A stretch of DNA of 64,000 nucleotides from Hybos culiciformis (taxonomy: Eukaryota; Arthropoda; Insecta; Diptera; Hybotidae): NCBI GenBank assembly GCA_964007475.1, contig OZ023273.1, positions 73,958,959 through 74,022,958 of the forward strand. Direction: 5' to 3'. Below the pieces are notes generated by a model. It ran no database searches. It saw only the letters and a program-made list of their open reading frames with translations, and was not told the origin of the DNA. How positions within the stretch are numbered: position 1 is the stretch's first letter; each line of letters starts with the position of its first letter. The position numbers and the translations under genes are program-made. Positions 1-11,275 of this stretch are shown in pieces.

Positions 1-1415
1 CGCAGTTCCAGCAGCGTAAATTATTTTCCGGTGTTGCTGGTCTTGATTGTTCTTGTTTAGGCTTAGCTGGTTCATTATAATTCCTCTTAATATTACCAGT
101 TTTAAAGTGGGACTGTTTACCAGTATTATGTACAGCTTCGACTTCATAATACCCATTGTCATAATATTCGTCGTACAGGTAATCGTCTTCATGTTGGATT
201 TCCTGTACTCTATATCTGTTACGGTCGTAGCCTGGTCTTGGTTAATTCCGTTCTTCTTCATCTGACCGATTTGTTGGTTTAGACTCTCTGCTGTTGTCAA
301 GCATCCTAAACTTGGATCTGAGTGTGGTAAGATCTCTTATCTCTAATGCTCGGAGTGGCTCTTTGCATTTTGTTTGATTCTGTTAGTTAACCGTCTCTCG
401 CTTAACGGTTCTTCTAGCTTTTGATTAAAAGCTGTCATGGCTTGTATATATTCTCGCCAAGTTTCTCCCAATTTCTGCTTCCTATTGAGTAGTTCCGTTA
501 TTTTTAGATCTTCTTCAAGGGCTTCAGCGTACTCGTTTATGAGGGCTGAACTAAATGTTCTCCAGGTCGTGGTATGTTTGTCATGTGACCTGAAATACGA
601 GAAATACCATGTCTTTATTGTTGGGTCCAGAAGTTGGTGGAAATTGTTTATTAGGGTTTTGTCGGAGATGTTTTGGTCAATTCTTTGATTATCCACGTCC
701 TTTACGAAGTTCTCTACTTCGTCTCCGTTAAAGAAAAGTCCGAATCTTTTCTTAAGGTCGAGCTCTTTTGTGTATCTTCGTTCTTCATTGTATTTATAAC
801 GTCTTTCTCTTGGTTCATTTTGGTAGTTTGATCCGCGTTCGTTATCTCTGTTTGGTGGAGTCACAGGGTCTCGTGCTCTTGTACTTGAACGGACAGGTCC
901 TGTGTGTTCTCTTTTATCCGAAAGGCCTGGGGTTGTAGAACGAGAACTATCGCTATCAGAGCTTGGTGATTTGTGCTGTCTCAACTTATGCTCGGTAACC
1001 AGTGGCTGTATTTTTTGGTCCAGTTTTTCTATCATGGCTATTATGCTGGCCATTGGGTCTTTATTATCTTTTTCTGTTTTTTTATTTGCTTGATTTTCTG
1101 GTTGATTCGGCTGTGCTGGGAATCCTAAATTTTTTCCAGTTCCGCTGGTTTTATCCTTACTTCTTGAGGGTGGATTTGGTTCTTTTCCCACTTTTGCGTT
1201 CGAATCTTTGTTGAAGCCTCCGGTTCGTTGGTGCATCTTTATTCCTTCTATTTCTAACCAATCCTTTTGACTCCTTTCAGGAAAACTGCTTTTTGAAAAT
1301 CCTGTTGCTCCTTGTTCTGTAACTATTAGTGCCTGATCTCTGTATGCCCACTTCTCCCTTTTTCTTCTTAACTCCTCTAGTTCTTCAAAAGCTTTCAATT
1401 CCATATCTGCTGCTG
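1..1415 (-). pseudogene. gag: gag, C-terminal portion, broken, runs off left edge
   Basis: This is the downstream part of the structural polyprotein of element A. It contains a charged, Ser/Pro/Arg-rich linker and then a capsid-like retrotransposon-gag helical region (about 780-400). A nucleocapsid zinc knuckle begins at the window edge (Cys-Trp-Asn-Cys, about 1-20). The frame is open from about 1415 to 343. Homology then continues in another frame from about 368 leftward, so there is one frameshift. An in-frame TAA follows at 242-244. The N-terminal half is at 3339-3933, beyond the inserted MITE. With one copy of the 3-bp target duplication removed, the reading phase on the two sides agrees, so gag was intact when the MITE landed. 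Capsid assembly and RNA binding are family knowledge. Confidence 0.75.
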
Positions 1416-3338
1416 GGGGGTTATTATGTAACTCCTTTTCGAATTCGGATTGATTCGAAAGTTGTTTTCGATTCTATTATGAAATGATATTATGTAAATC
1501 GAACGTCAAACAATGATCGAATAAAGGCAGCTTTAAAAGGTTGGCTATAAAGTTTTATTCGAATAAAAAAATGTCAAAATCATATGTTTGTTGTTTTAAA
1601 TTCGAGTGAAAACTTAAATTGGAATTATGTAATTCGAATTCGGATTTTTATTTTTATTTTTTTTATTTTATAAAGTTGGCTATGAATATTGATGGCATTA
1701 TATAGACGATATATATACACGGCATTATGCAACTCGAAAAACGAATAAAAATTATTCGAATTTCGGAAATTTTGTTCGATAACTATTTATCAAACGGAAA
1801 GAAAAAAAAAACAAAAAAGAAAATAATTTGTTTGAAATGTAATTACATTTTTAATAAAATTAAATAAAAAAATAAATTTTGAGTGTTATTATTTAAAAAT
1901 TAAATTTATTTATTATTAAATTTATATTTTATATTAATATTAAATTTGAAATAAATAATAAAAAAGTAAAACAAAAAAAAAATTTCTTCCAAAATGTATT
2001 TGAAGTCAAACACTATCCATTAATTAAAAATTTGGCTAAACTGCCGTTTCCTTGAAACTCTCAGAATGGGCTGAAACTTGGAGGGGGTAGAGGCGGAGCC
2101 CAAACTCGCAAAACTGAAATCAGTTCTTGGGGCAAAGGTCCCGTTTCGGAGATAGAGCCCTCCAAAATTTTTATACATTTTTGTATGGAAAATTTTTTGT
2201 GCCCGATTTGCCCTATTTTCTGGTAGATAATAGAGGCTGTTCCCAAAATGTTAAATCCGAGAGGGTTTTTGTGGGACGGCCTCCATTTCGGAGTTATGAC
2301 CCTTCAAAATTTTCATACGTTACTTCACATGAAATACGTTTTTTAAGCTTTTTGTACATTGAATGAGCCTTTTCACAAAAAAATTTAAATAGAACTTTGA
2401 CGAGAAATTAATTTTTCAAAAAACGGGGGGGGCGGTCAAATCCTACTGACAGCCAGCATGCTGCCCCGCCCCCTCCACACCGCTTTTTGAAAAATTAATT
2501 TCTAGTCAAAGTTCTGTTTAAAAAACGTATGAAGTAACGTATGAAAATTTTGAAGGGCCATAACTACGAAATGGAGGCCTTCCCGCAAAAACCCTCTCGG
2601 ATTTAACATTTTAGGGGCCGCCTCTATTACCTACCCGAAAATAGGGCAAATCGGGCACAAAAAAAAAATGTCCATTCAAAAATGTATGAAAACTTCTGGG
2701 GGCCCTATCTCCGAAACGGTGCCTTTGCCCCAAAAACTGATTTCCGTTTTGGGAGTTTAGGCACCACCTGTACCCCCCCCCCCCGTTTCTGCCCATTCTG
2801 AGAGTTTCAAGGAAACTGCATTATCGCCAAAAATTTAAAAAAAAAACACTTTGTTTTTTTATTTAAAATTTTCAAACAATTTTAAAAATAAAATCAAAAC
2901 AAACAGCAAACAGATTATATTGACATTTTTTTATTCGAATAAAACATTGTAGCCGACCTTTTAAAGCTGCCTTTATTCGATTGTTTTACTTTCGATTTAC
3001 ATAATACCATTTTATAATAGAATCGAAAAAACTTTCGAATCAATCCGAATTCGAATAGGACTTACATATTAAAAAAATTGAAAAAATTGAAAATTTTAAA
3101 TAAAAATCAAGTTTTTATTTCAAAATGTACTTAAATTTCAAACAAAATATTTTTTTGGTTGGTTATTTAGTTTTTTATCGAACAAAATTTCCAAAATTCG
3201 AATAATTTTTATTCGTTTTTCGAGTTGTATTTATCGTGTATTTATCTTGAAAAATAAAAATCCGAATTCGAATTACATAATTCCGATTTCAGTTTTCACT
3301 CGAATTTCATTTTAGAATCGAGTTACATAATAACCCCC
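1416..3338. mobile_element. PIF/Harbinger-like non-autonomous transposon (MITE) in gag
   Basis: The insert has near-perfect terminal inverted repeats reading GGGGGTTATTATGTAACTC from each end. It is flanked by a 3-bp duplication CTG (1413-1415 and 3339-3341). A CWG or TWA 3-bp duplication with G-rich ends is typical of PIF/Harbinger elements. No transposase is present. The body folds back: 1440-1600 pairs with about 2880-3060, and 1600-1800 pairs with about 3140-3300. The two right-hand blocks are in swapped order, and a second, decayed end motif lies near 3045-3072. This suggests a rearrangement or self-nested insertion. A different foldback element (2034-2828) sits in the middle. Homing into gag dates this after element A. 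Confidence 0.75.
2034..2828. mobile_element. Foldback element nested in the MITE (8-bp TSD)
   Basis: Two inverted arms of about 400 and 350 bp meet at a GC-rich centre near 2440-2475. The outer ends match a consensus GGCGATACTGCCGTTTCC, seen again at 11275 and 15106. The element is flanked by a perfect 8-bp duplication AAAAATTT (2026-2033 and 2829-2836). It contains no coding sequence. Short reading frames in the arms are mirror images of each other and are not genes. Related arms occur at 10911-11275 and 14996-15106, and pieces lie inside FB1 near 16495-16615. The 8-bp duplication also fits hAT-like or Merlin-like transposition, so the superfamily is undecided. Confidence 0.75.
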
Positions 3339-3933
3339 CTGACTTGGGACCACTTATTGACTTCTTACTTGCTCCTGTTTTGTTTTCTTTATCACCGTCT
3401 TCGGTTTTTGATATTTCTAGATCTCTAAAGGAAATTGTAAGCTCTTCGTTGCCGTCTACTCCGACTCCTACCTGTGCAGGGATTTCAAGCATCTGCTGTT
3501 TATTTTCGATAATTTTATTTATCTCAACTGTTATTACTTCAGATACTTCTTTTACTTCCGATATTATTTCCGATATTTTTTTATCTTTTTCATCGTCTTC
3601 TGTGCCTGCTTCCATTAGTCTGTATTTATGGTGGGTAAGCCGGCTTAAGAGCGGTAGTAATTTTTTGAGGGTTGGGGCTGACATTGCTGTTTTTGCCTGA
3701 TCTACCACTTTCGTGGCTTCAATTATTGTTATTTGTATTTCATCATTAGAGAGAGAAGGGTGGTTTGGGGTCAAGAACCTTGCTTGAGGATTTTCGGTCT
3801 CGCGCTCTAAACATGCTTTTAGTTGATTAAAAGATTCAACGCCTGAATAGGGAATCTGATTTCTGTTGTATTCGTATAGTAATTCAGTAATTTCTAAGTG
3901 TTCTGGCACTATATATAGGCTTCTAGCTGCCAT
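3339..3933 (-). pseudogene. gag: gag, N-terminal portion
   Basis: This holds the start of gag of element A, beginning at the ATG complementary to 3933-3931, the first ATG after the 860-bp leader. The roughly 198 residues include an acidic/lysine-rich helical stretch (about residues 95-150, likely coiled coil). There is no signal peptide. The frame is open up to the MITE and then reads a few foreign codons inside it before stopping. The reading phase agrees with the 1-1415 portion after removing the MITE and one target duplication. This region is poorly conserved among gags, so identification rests on position and continuity. Confidence 0.65.
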
Positions 3934-4272
3934 GCTTTTATGTTTTAATTTTTCTTGTTCCTAACGAGAAATTTCGTTTATGTATATATATTTTGTGGTT
4001 TTTTTTTTTTTAAATTATAAAAAGAAAGGATTTCAAAAATATATATGTATGATGTTAATTTTTCTTTTTATTTTGGTACGTTTATTATTGGTTCTTTTTT
4101 TTCTTGATTTAAATTCGGTCCTTTTGGATACCAGAAATGCTTGATGTAATTTTTATTTATTGATAGAAAGTAAAATTTTAGTTAAGAAGGAAGATTTTAT
4201 TAGTTAGCTCGATTAGTTTAAGAAAAGTTGGATAGTAGGAAAATAGAAACTTTTTGTTTTATTTCGACTGTC

Positions 4273-4556
4273 CACCCCAGCATGTACAGTGTAGCCCGTG
4301 ACTACATTTTATACTGCACTCACACTGCAAGGTGTAAATCGAAATAAAACTGTACCCGCATTGCAAGTACTGAAAATCAAAATCGCAGCATGTACAGAGT
4401 AGACTGTGTCTACATTTTCAACTGCACTCACACTGTACGATGTTAATTTTCTTTTAAGAAAAAGATTGTTACGGTTATCCTTAAACTTATTCCCAGCATG
4501 TACAGTGTAGCCCGTGACTACATTTTAAACTACACTCACACTGTAAGGTGAAACCT
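4273..4556 (-). repeat. Three hairpin-forming repeats in the element A leader
   Basis: Three copies of a roughly 60-bp unit lie at about 4273-4335, 4386-4444 and 4494-4556, about 110 bp apart, between the primer site and gag. Each has the core CAGCATGTACAGTG, a small stem-loop (TGTAG, 7-base loop, CTACA on the minus strand) and a facing CACACTG motif. The outer copies are more alike than the middle one. Repeats here are known in gypsy-class elements, where they can act as insulator or transcription-factor sites. That role is only an analogy here. Confidence 0.7.
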
Positions 4557-4780
4557 CTTTCCAAACATTGTAAGGAAATAGTTTTATTATTTTTAAATTG
4601 GGTTTCTAAAATATGTAGTGTAAAAAAAAAATTACTAGGTCTTAAAATACTCTTTTTTCTTTTAGAAAACTAGTTTTTCTAGAAAAATGGTCGTGTAAGG
4701 TTTTTCACCTCACAAGTTTTCGAAGAGTAGAGACTCGAAAGTCTTGCTACCTCTTTGTTAGGGTAGGACTCATAGTCTTA

Positions 4781-4795
4781 CCACGTTGGGCGCCA
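4781..4795 (-). other. Primer binding site, tRNA-Lys type
   Basis: On the minus strand this reads TGGCGCCCAACGTGG, which matches the complement of the 3' end of insect tRNA-Lys (family knowledge). It lies two bases after the LTR end and fixes the direction of reverse transcription and the LTR boundary. Confidence 0.85.
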
Positions 4796-4797
4796 TT

Positions 4798-5112
4798 TGT
4801 TATGAATTAAATTGCTGATTGGTAGATATAACAAATTTCTGACACCAATTTAGGCGTCATTTGTTATGATGAAATTTATTGGTGGAAGTAGGAGTGTAAA
4901 AATTCCAAACTATAGTTCAAGAAGAACCACCAAGCCTTTCACATAAAAATTTATGAAAAATAAAATTGGCTAAAGTAAAGATTAATGAAATAACTTTACC
5001 TGCCGACACAAATCTGGTGCCGAGTCCGCTGTCTAAGACATCCTGTTCATAGGCCGGGTCTAAGCTCGTCGTTGGGTGGGTACGCGACAGTGAACACCAG
5101 AGGTTCATAACA
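4798..5112 (-). repeat. 5' LTR of element A
   Basis: The 315-bp LTR is bounded by short inverted repeats TGTTATGA and TCATAACA, and its 3' end abuts the tRNA-Lys primer site. An internal copy of the end (tgttatga at 4862-4869), followed by a degenerate primer site, shows a roughly 64-bp duplication of the LTR/primer junction. The second LTR is outside the window, so the outer boundary at 5112 rests only on the inverted-repeat match. Confidence 0.65.
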
Positions 5113-5662
5113 AAATTTATAGGATGTCACATTTGGAAGAAAGTAAAATTTTTAGGATAAAAGAAAGTAATATGTTTGAGAAACCCCAACCGCAAGTCTA
5201 AAAAAAAACTTAAACCTAAATGACTACAACGTCATTCTTCAGCTTGTGGCTATGGCCACCTATGGCTGGACCCTACATCAGCATTTCGTTTTTCCGCTAG
5301 GACCTAAGAAATAGTTTTTTTAGTGATACATCGTTTTTAATTCTGAACACAAAGAACTTTATTAATAGAAAAGAAAGTTAATATAAAATTAAACTAATAC
5401 ATAAAATCTGGGTGATTGATGAATCTTGGTTGCATCAAAATTTTCTTATACATAATATTTTTTTTTTTTTTTTTTTTTTTTAATTCTTTATTTTTTTTTT
5501 GTGATAATAAACATATAGTATTAATGAACATATAGTATTAATAAACATACAGACTTTTCATTTAGGTCTTTTTTTTTTTTTATATAATTTTTGTATTACA
5601 TATTTTATTTTGTTTATTTTTTTTTTTATACCAAAATTATAATATAATTATATATATATATA
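5113..5662. other. AT-rich spacer, nothing recognised
   Basis: This spacer lies between the LTRs of two elements. It has long T runs (about 5459-5480 and 5570-5580) and a short TA repeat just before 5663. I see no ORF, TIR or RNA gene. Confidence 0.5.
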
Positions 5663-6190
5663 TGTAGTTGCAACACTACAAGTTACTTTCGGCCGTGTCA
5701 AGTAAACCTCAGCCAAGCTAACAACGCACAGTCAATAACTGCGCAGTTGTTAACGAAGCTGGCAGAGTGTTCACTTGACACGCCACACACACTAAAATAA
5801 TGAAGAACGTCAAAAAGATAAGAAATTTTCCTTCTACTACATCCGGATTACGTTCACGACGGAAGTCGTAAAAATAAAAAAAAAAGGTAACTTTAAAATT
5901 AATTTTAAGAATAAGAAAAAGAAAAGTAAAATAATTCTCAATGGAAATAAATAAATGTTTTAAAATAAAAATAATAAAATTATTTTTACAACAAAAATTA
6001 AATTAAATTTAATAAAATAATAAAAACTAGGTTATAAACTATTTTGTAAAAAGTAAATTAAGTGTAAAAATTTAAAGAAATAATAAATTGTGAAAACTGT
6101 GAAAAAAGAAAAGCAGTGGGGATTTTCATTTCTCACTTCAGCAAAGAATCCAACACATTCAAACACATAACTCAACAACAACCCCCCACA
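5663..6190 (+). repeat. 5' LTR of the CsRn1-like element
   Basis: The LTR begins TGTAGTTGCAAC and ends CCCCCCACA, directly followed by the primer site. Near the start a facing pair (ggccgtgtcaagt at about 5691 and acttgacacgcc at about 5772) forms a roughly 100-bp inverted structure. The A-rich 3' half has AATAAA-like signals. The left boundary is inferred because no second LTR is present to align. Confidence 0.65.
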
Positions 6191-6192
6191 AT

Positions 6193-6203
6193 TGGTGACC
6201 CCG
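6193..6203 (+). other. Primer binding site, tRNA-Trp type
   Basis: TGGTGACCCCG matches the complement of the last 11 bases of insect tRNA-Trp including CCA. It lies two bases after the LTR end. The match stops at 11 bases, where longer matches are usual. Confidence 0.8.
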
Positions 6204-7734
6204 CCTACCAAATCATTGGTATAAAGAACATAAAAAAATCACATTTTTGTCTTTGATTTAAATCTAACACTTAAATTTTTACATTATCAAATAACCTAAA
6301 AAAATTTAACCTAAAAATATAATATAAAACACCTATTTTTTTTCAAACACACATTTTTTTTTCTAACACAAAAAAAATTAAGAAAAGAAAAAAAAAAAAT
6401 ACGTAATAAAAAAAAAAAATTTTTCTGCACACAAGTGCAAACAGTGAAAAAAGTCTGTACAAAAAAAAAAAAAAAAAAAAAAACAACAAACAGACATGTA
6501 GGAGATCGTAGCAGTACAACAAAATACATCACCTGGTAAAAAAACAACATATCGGTAAGCTGTACATTTTCCTAATAGTATTATTCATCAAATTGTCGCG
6601 CACACCAAAACAACCAGCAACTACAATCGACTTAAAAAAAAAAATTTTTTTTTTGCAAAGCTGTCAAAATTGTAAAACACAAACATAAAAATCAAATTTT
6701 TTATTTTTTTTATTCTTAATATTATCTGTAAAATCAAATTAATATATTTATAAATTATTTCAAAAATTTTTTTTAAATTTTAAATTCATATTGTAATATT
6801 AAATAAAAAATTTTTCTTCGCACAATTAAATTTAACTTTGGAATAAAAAAAAAAAAAATTCTAAATTTATTTTTACCACAAATCAAATTATTATTTTTTT
6901 TCAAATCAAATTATTATTTTTTTCGTAACTAAATAAATACAAAAATTATTTCAAAACAAAATAAATTATTACAACAACATTAAATTATATCAGTAGAATT
7001 TTTGTATACGCAAATGTAAATAAAACATATAATTTTTTTCAATACCTAAAACAAAATTTTTTTTAATTTATTTACATATGTTACATATATTTACATATTT
7101 TACATATATTATTTTTTTTTGCATATATTACATAAATTTATGTTGAGCATACAGACCGTGTATTACGAAACGTAACAAACGCCAAAAAAATTTTTTTTTC
7201 ATTTTAATCAATCCAATTAATATTTTTTTGTAATAAACACCAAAAAATATTTAAAAAAAAAAAAAAAATTTTTTTTTCTTCATAACAACCGGTTACAAAC
7301 GACATAAAGTAAATATTGAGATATTTAAACAAAAATTTTTTTAAATTCTACAAATTTTTTTTTGATTACAAATATTAATTTTCTATTAAAACCGGATCTA
7401 TACGTTCAACAAAAATTTATATTTTTCTTAATGAATTTTAAATGAAATTGTTTTAAATACTAAGCAATCAGAATATCATACAGGGTACTATAATTGTAAA
7501 AGAAGAAAACTAATTGTAAACAATACAATTAATAATTCCATTCGATAATTTTTTTGAATTTAATTTGCTTCGCTACAATTTTAATCAAACTTTATTTTGA
7601 AAAAAATTTTTTCATTATAAAATTTTTATTTTCTTTCTTCTTCAATAAAGAAACAACTTATAAATAATATTTTCTCAAACTAACTCGAAAAAATTTTTAT
7701 TCTCAAAGAACATTCTTGCACAACACTTTAAAAT

Positions 7735-8796
7735 ATGTTTGGTTTTCTCAATACTTCAAAGCGTGAGAATTCTCACAACGCTTCAGAAAATATAAACGCA
7801 ATAGATGATAATGAAGAAGAAATTATTCTCAACGACCCTCCCAACCAAGAGCAGGAAATTATCTTTCCCAATAATAACATTCCCAGCACTAGTCGAAATA
7901 CTCAAAATTCTAAAGCGAATCAAAATCAGAATTCAAATAATAATATTAATGCTGTAAACATTCGATTGCCACAATTTTGGACTCAAAGAGCCAAAACATG
8001 GTTCATCCAGTCTGAAGCCCAATTTGCGGCAAACCGAATCACCAACGACATTACCAAATACTCACTGACAGTAGCTTCATTACCACCTGAAGCATGCGAA
8101 TCAGTCATCGATATTCTAACCAACCCCCTCAAACTAATAAATACACTCAACTTAAAAATGCACTAATAGATCGAAATGCACTATCTGACATAAAACGTTT
8201 AGAGACCTTATTTGATAACCAAAACTCAGGAGATCAAAAACCATCAGAAGTTTTGCGATCCATAGGTCAACTGGCAGGTAGCAATTCTTTTAGCGAGGAA
8301 GTTATAAAAACCTTATGGCTACGTAAACTTCCTCAGGTAGTAAAAATCGCAATCATTTCGGTTGAAGACAAAACCCTAGAGCAATTAGCTATCATTGCCG
8401 ACAAAATTTTTGAAGCTCAACAAACTTCTTCTCTTTTTCAAGTATCGAATCCAAACTCTGAAGTCGGAGACAGACTATCTAGACTCGAAAAAATGATAGA
8501 ACAAATAGACGTAAAATTCAAAAATTTTAATAGCTCTAGACAAAACAGAAATCGTTCGAATCCGTCACAACATCAGAGTAGATCAAAATCTCGCAACTCT
8601 TCAGATTCAAAAACAAATTCGAACTCAAATTTTCAATTCAAGTGCAAACCGCAATACAAATTCAAATCAAAATTTTAATAGAGACAGATCTTCTTCAAGT
8701 TCTAATCCAAATCGTGCTTGTTGGTACCATCGTAAATTTGGCAAAGATGCGAAGAAATGCACTTGTGGTAACCCGGACCAACAGTCCCCAAACTAG
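7735..8796 (+). pseudogene. gag: gag of the CsRn1-like element, two frameshifts
   Basis: This is a capsid/nucleocapsid precursor. The first ATG after the leader (7735) opens an Asn/Glu-rich N-terminus. A capsid-like region follows from about 7965 to 8440. A basic Ser/Asn/Arg-rich linker leads to a Cys-Trp-Tyr-His...Cys...Cys knuckle (about 8718-8765), diagnostic of the CsRn1 lineage. The first frame ends at 8166. Homology shifts frame within a C run near 8125-8131 and runs to 8678. A second shift near 8635 puts the knuckle in a third frame, which ends at TAG 8794-8796. Pol begins in an overlapping frame, consistent with programmed frameshifting in the living ancestor. Confidence 0.85.
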
Positions 8797-10836
8797 AACG
8801 CCAACCTGCTGTAGTGACCAGCAGTGACGGCGGCACAAACACTTGTCGCTTAATCGTCAACGACAAAATTAACAACATAAAATTTCTAATAGATACAGGT
8901 GCAGACCTTTCTGTCATACCAGCGAAAAACACAAATGTAATTGCAAATAGCTTAGTTCTCTCCGCAGCTAATGGTTCTAACATCAAAACTTTTGGATGCA
9001 AAATGCTAAAATTAAACCTAGGACTTAGAAGAGACTTTATTCATCAATTCATTATAGCTAGTATAGATAGGCCAATATTAGGTGCTAATTTTCTAAACAA
9101 ATTCGGTCTTATAGTAGATATAAAAAACAAAAGGTTAATCGATCCCCTAACTGATCTTAAAGTAAACACCTTAAGTTTAAATATAGAAACTCCTACACCC
9201 AAAATTTTATTAGTCGAAAATATTTTTTCTCCAATAATTAAGGAATTTCCATCAATTATAGAAGCCCCTAATTATTTTAAACCAGTTTTGCACAACGTGG
9301 TGCATCACATCAATACAAATTGTCAACTTCCCGTTTGTCGCGCTCGACGATTAGACGTCAATCGTCTTAAAGCAGCCAAACAAGAATTCGAACTCATGAA
9401 CGAATTAGGTATCTGCGAACCTTCATCCTCACCTGTTTCGTCACCTCTCCATATGGTGAAGAAAAAGGACAGCCTCGACTGGAGACCATGCGGCGATTAC
9501 CGTCAACTAAATGCAGTTACAATACCAGATCGGTATCCAATCCCACATCTCCAAAATTTCGCTACCAACCTAAATGGATGCAAAATCTTTTCAAAAATCG
9601 ATTTAGTCCGTGCATTCCGTTTAATACCAGTAGCGAAAGAGGACATTTTCAAAAGGGCAATGACTACACCGATGGGCTTGTTTGAATTCAAACGCATGCC
9701 TTTTGGTCTTCGCAACGCCGCACAAACATTTCAACGTTTCATCAACGAAGTTTGTAAAGGTTTAGATTTCTCTTTCGTTTACATAGATGACATTTTACTA
9801 GCCTCTAAAGATTCAAGTACACACGCGAAACAACTTAGACTATTGTTTTCACGCCTACAAGAGTACGGCATAACTGTTAACTTAGCTAAATGTGTTTTCG
9901 GCGTCGATCACTTGAAATTTTTAGGTCAAACTGTCACTAAAGATGGCATTTTACCTTCAAAAGATAGAGTTCAAACCATTTTAGATTTTCCAATTCCAAA
10001 TTCAATCAAATCTACACAACGTTTCTTAGGAATGATAAACTTTTACCATCGTTTCATTCCTAACATCGCAACAACAGTCGCACCAATTTATGAACATCTT
10101 ACTCTTTTTGGCAAATCAAAATCCAAAAAGAAAGATTTCACATGGTCCGATTCACTTAACAAACCTTTTGAATATTCGAAGAAAGCTTTGGCCAACGCAA
10201 CGCTATTAGTTTTTCCTGCTGATAACGCTAAGTTCAGCATCGCCACTGATGCTTCCGAGATAGCAATGGGTGCTGTTCTCCAACAGTACACTTGCGATTC
10301 TTGGCAGCCATTAGCATTTTTCTCACGCAAGTTTTCACCTGCCGAAAAGAAATATTCTGCTTTTGACCGTGAACTCTTAGCAATTTATGCCGCATTAAAA
10401 CACTTTCGTTATGCCATAGAAGGTAGAAACTTTACGATCTACACAGATCACAAACCACTTCTCAATGCAATTGCTTCTAAAACCGAGCGCAATCCTCGAC
10501 AAACACGTCACTTAGATTTCATTTCACAATTCTCTACTGACATTCAACACATTTCAGGCGCTAGTAATGTAGTTGCCGATAGCCTTTCACGCATTGAAGA
10601 AGTTAATTCAGAAAACATTATTCAATACGACTTACAAAAAATTGCCAAACTACAAGAAGACGACCCCGAACTTAAAAGTTTACTTCAGGAAACCTCTCCT
10701 TCTAAAACTATAAAATTAGAAAAAATCAATTTACCCGATACCTCAATTTTCTGCGAAACCTCAACAGGCAATTTTCGGCCATACATTCCCTCTTCGCTAA
10801 GACGTTCAGTTTTCCTGCAATTGCACAATATTTCTT
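8781..10836 (+). pseudogene. pol: pol (protease, RT, RNase H), C-terminally truncated
   Basis: One long open frame. The aspartic protease catalytic motif Asp-Thr-Gly-Ala-Asp is at about 8893. RT shows the fingers/palm motifs and the YIDD catalytic box at about 9779-9792. RNase H begins with Ala-Thr-Asp-Ala-Ser at about 10240 and has Tyr-Thr-Asp-His at about 10440. The connection motif (Val-Ala-Asp-Ser-Leu-Ser-Arg) is at about 10575. Homology ends near 10836, where the integrase zinc-binding domain should begin. The open frame runs on to 10940 only through unrelated sequence. There is no ATG at the frame start, as expected for a gag-pol fusion product. Catalytic residues are intact up to the break, so the truncation is probably younger than the gag frameshifts are destructive. 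Confidence 0.9.
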
Positions 10837-11275
10837 CTTCAGCAAAATTGGTATTGAAATCGCCAGCCAAAATAACCGGAAGTAAATGTGAATTTATTTC
10901 ACAAAATGCCGCCGCCGCCCCGCCCCCTTCCGATTTTTGAAAAATTAATTTCTCGTCAAAGTTCGTTTGAAAAATGTTTGAAGTAAAGTATGAAAATTTT
11001 GAAGGGCCATAACTCGGAAATGGGGGTTTTCCCGCAAAAACCGTCCCGGATTTAACATTGTAGGAACCGCCTCTACCGCCTACCCAAAAATATGGTAAAT
11101 CGGGCACCAAAATAATTTTTCCACAAAAATGTATGAGAACTTTGGGGGGCCCTTTTTCAGAAACGGGACCTTTTCCCCAAGAACTGATTTCAGTTTTGGG
11201 AGTTTGGGTACAGCCTCTACCCCTCCGCCAAGTTTCAACCCATTCTGAGTAGTTCAAGGAAACGGCAGTATCGCC
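10837..11275. mobile_element. Foldback-family fragment with endonuclease remnant
   Basis: From about 10911 to 11275 this matches one arm of the foldback element at 2034-2828, ending in the inverse of GGCGATACTGCCG at 11262-11275. The opposite arm is missing. Between the pol break and the arm (about 10837-10910), the minus strand reads a short piece with Ala-Gly-Asp-Phe-Asn-Thr-Asn. This is the GDFN motif of endonuclease/exonuclease/phosphatase domains, found in LINEs and some other TEs. It may be a captured scrap or the remains of a coding relative of the foldback family. Confidence 0.55.

Larger units (their letters stand above)
1..5112 (-). mobile_element. Gypsy-like LTR retrotransposon A, 5' portion
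   Basis: This is the 5' end of an LTR retroelement transcribed leftward. In order it has an LTR (5112-4798), a tRNA-Lys primer binding site, an 860-bp leader with three repeats, and gag. The rest of gag from its zinc knuckle on, plus pol and the 3' LTR, lie beyond the left edge. The tRNA-Lys primer and gag layout fit Ty3/gypsy-type elements (established knowledge), perhaps Osvaldo/gypsy-like, but without pol the clade is uncertain. A 1.9-kb DNA transposon splits gag. A frameshift and a stop codon also break it, so the copy is dead. Confidence 0.8.
5663..10836 (+). mobile_element. CsRn1-clade LTR retrotransposon, 3' truncated
   Basis: The order is LTR (5663-6190), tRNA-Trp primer site, a 1.5-kb A/T-rich leader, gag with a CHCC-type knuckle, and pol with protease, RT and RNase H. 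A tRNA-Trp primer together with a Cys-Trp-Tyr-His nucleocapsid motif is the hallmark of the CsRn1/Kao lineage of Ty3/gypsy (established knowledge). Pol stops just after the RNase H connection, at a junction with foreign sequence near 10836. The integrase and 3' LTR are missing, so the copy cannot move. Confidence 0.85.

Noticed and set aside
4862..5112. Alternative, shorter LTR ending at 4862
   Set aside because: The primer site next to it is degenerate, while the one after 4798 matches tRNA-Lys over 15 bases.
6311..6550. 79-residue hydrophobic minus-strand ORF
   Set aside because: It lies in the A-rich leader of the CsRn1-like element and is a product of poly-T codons.
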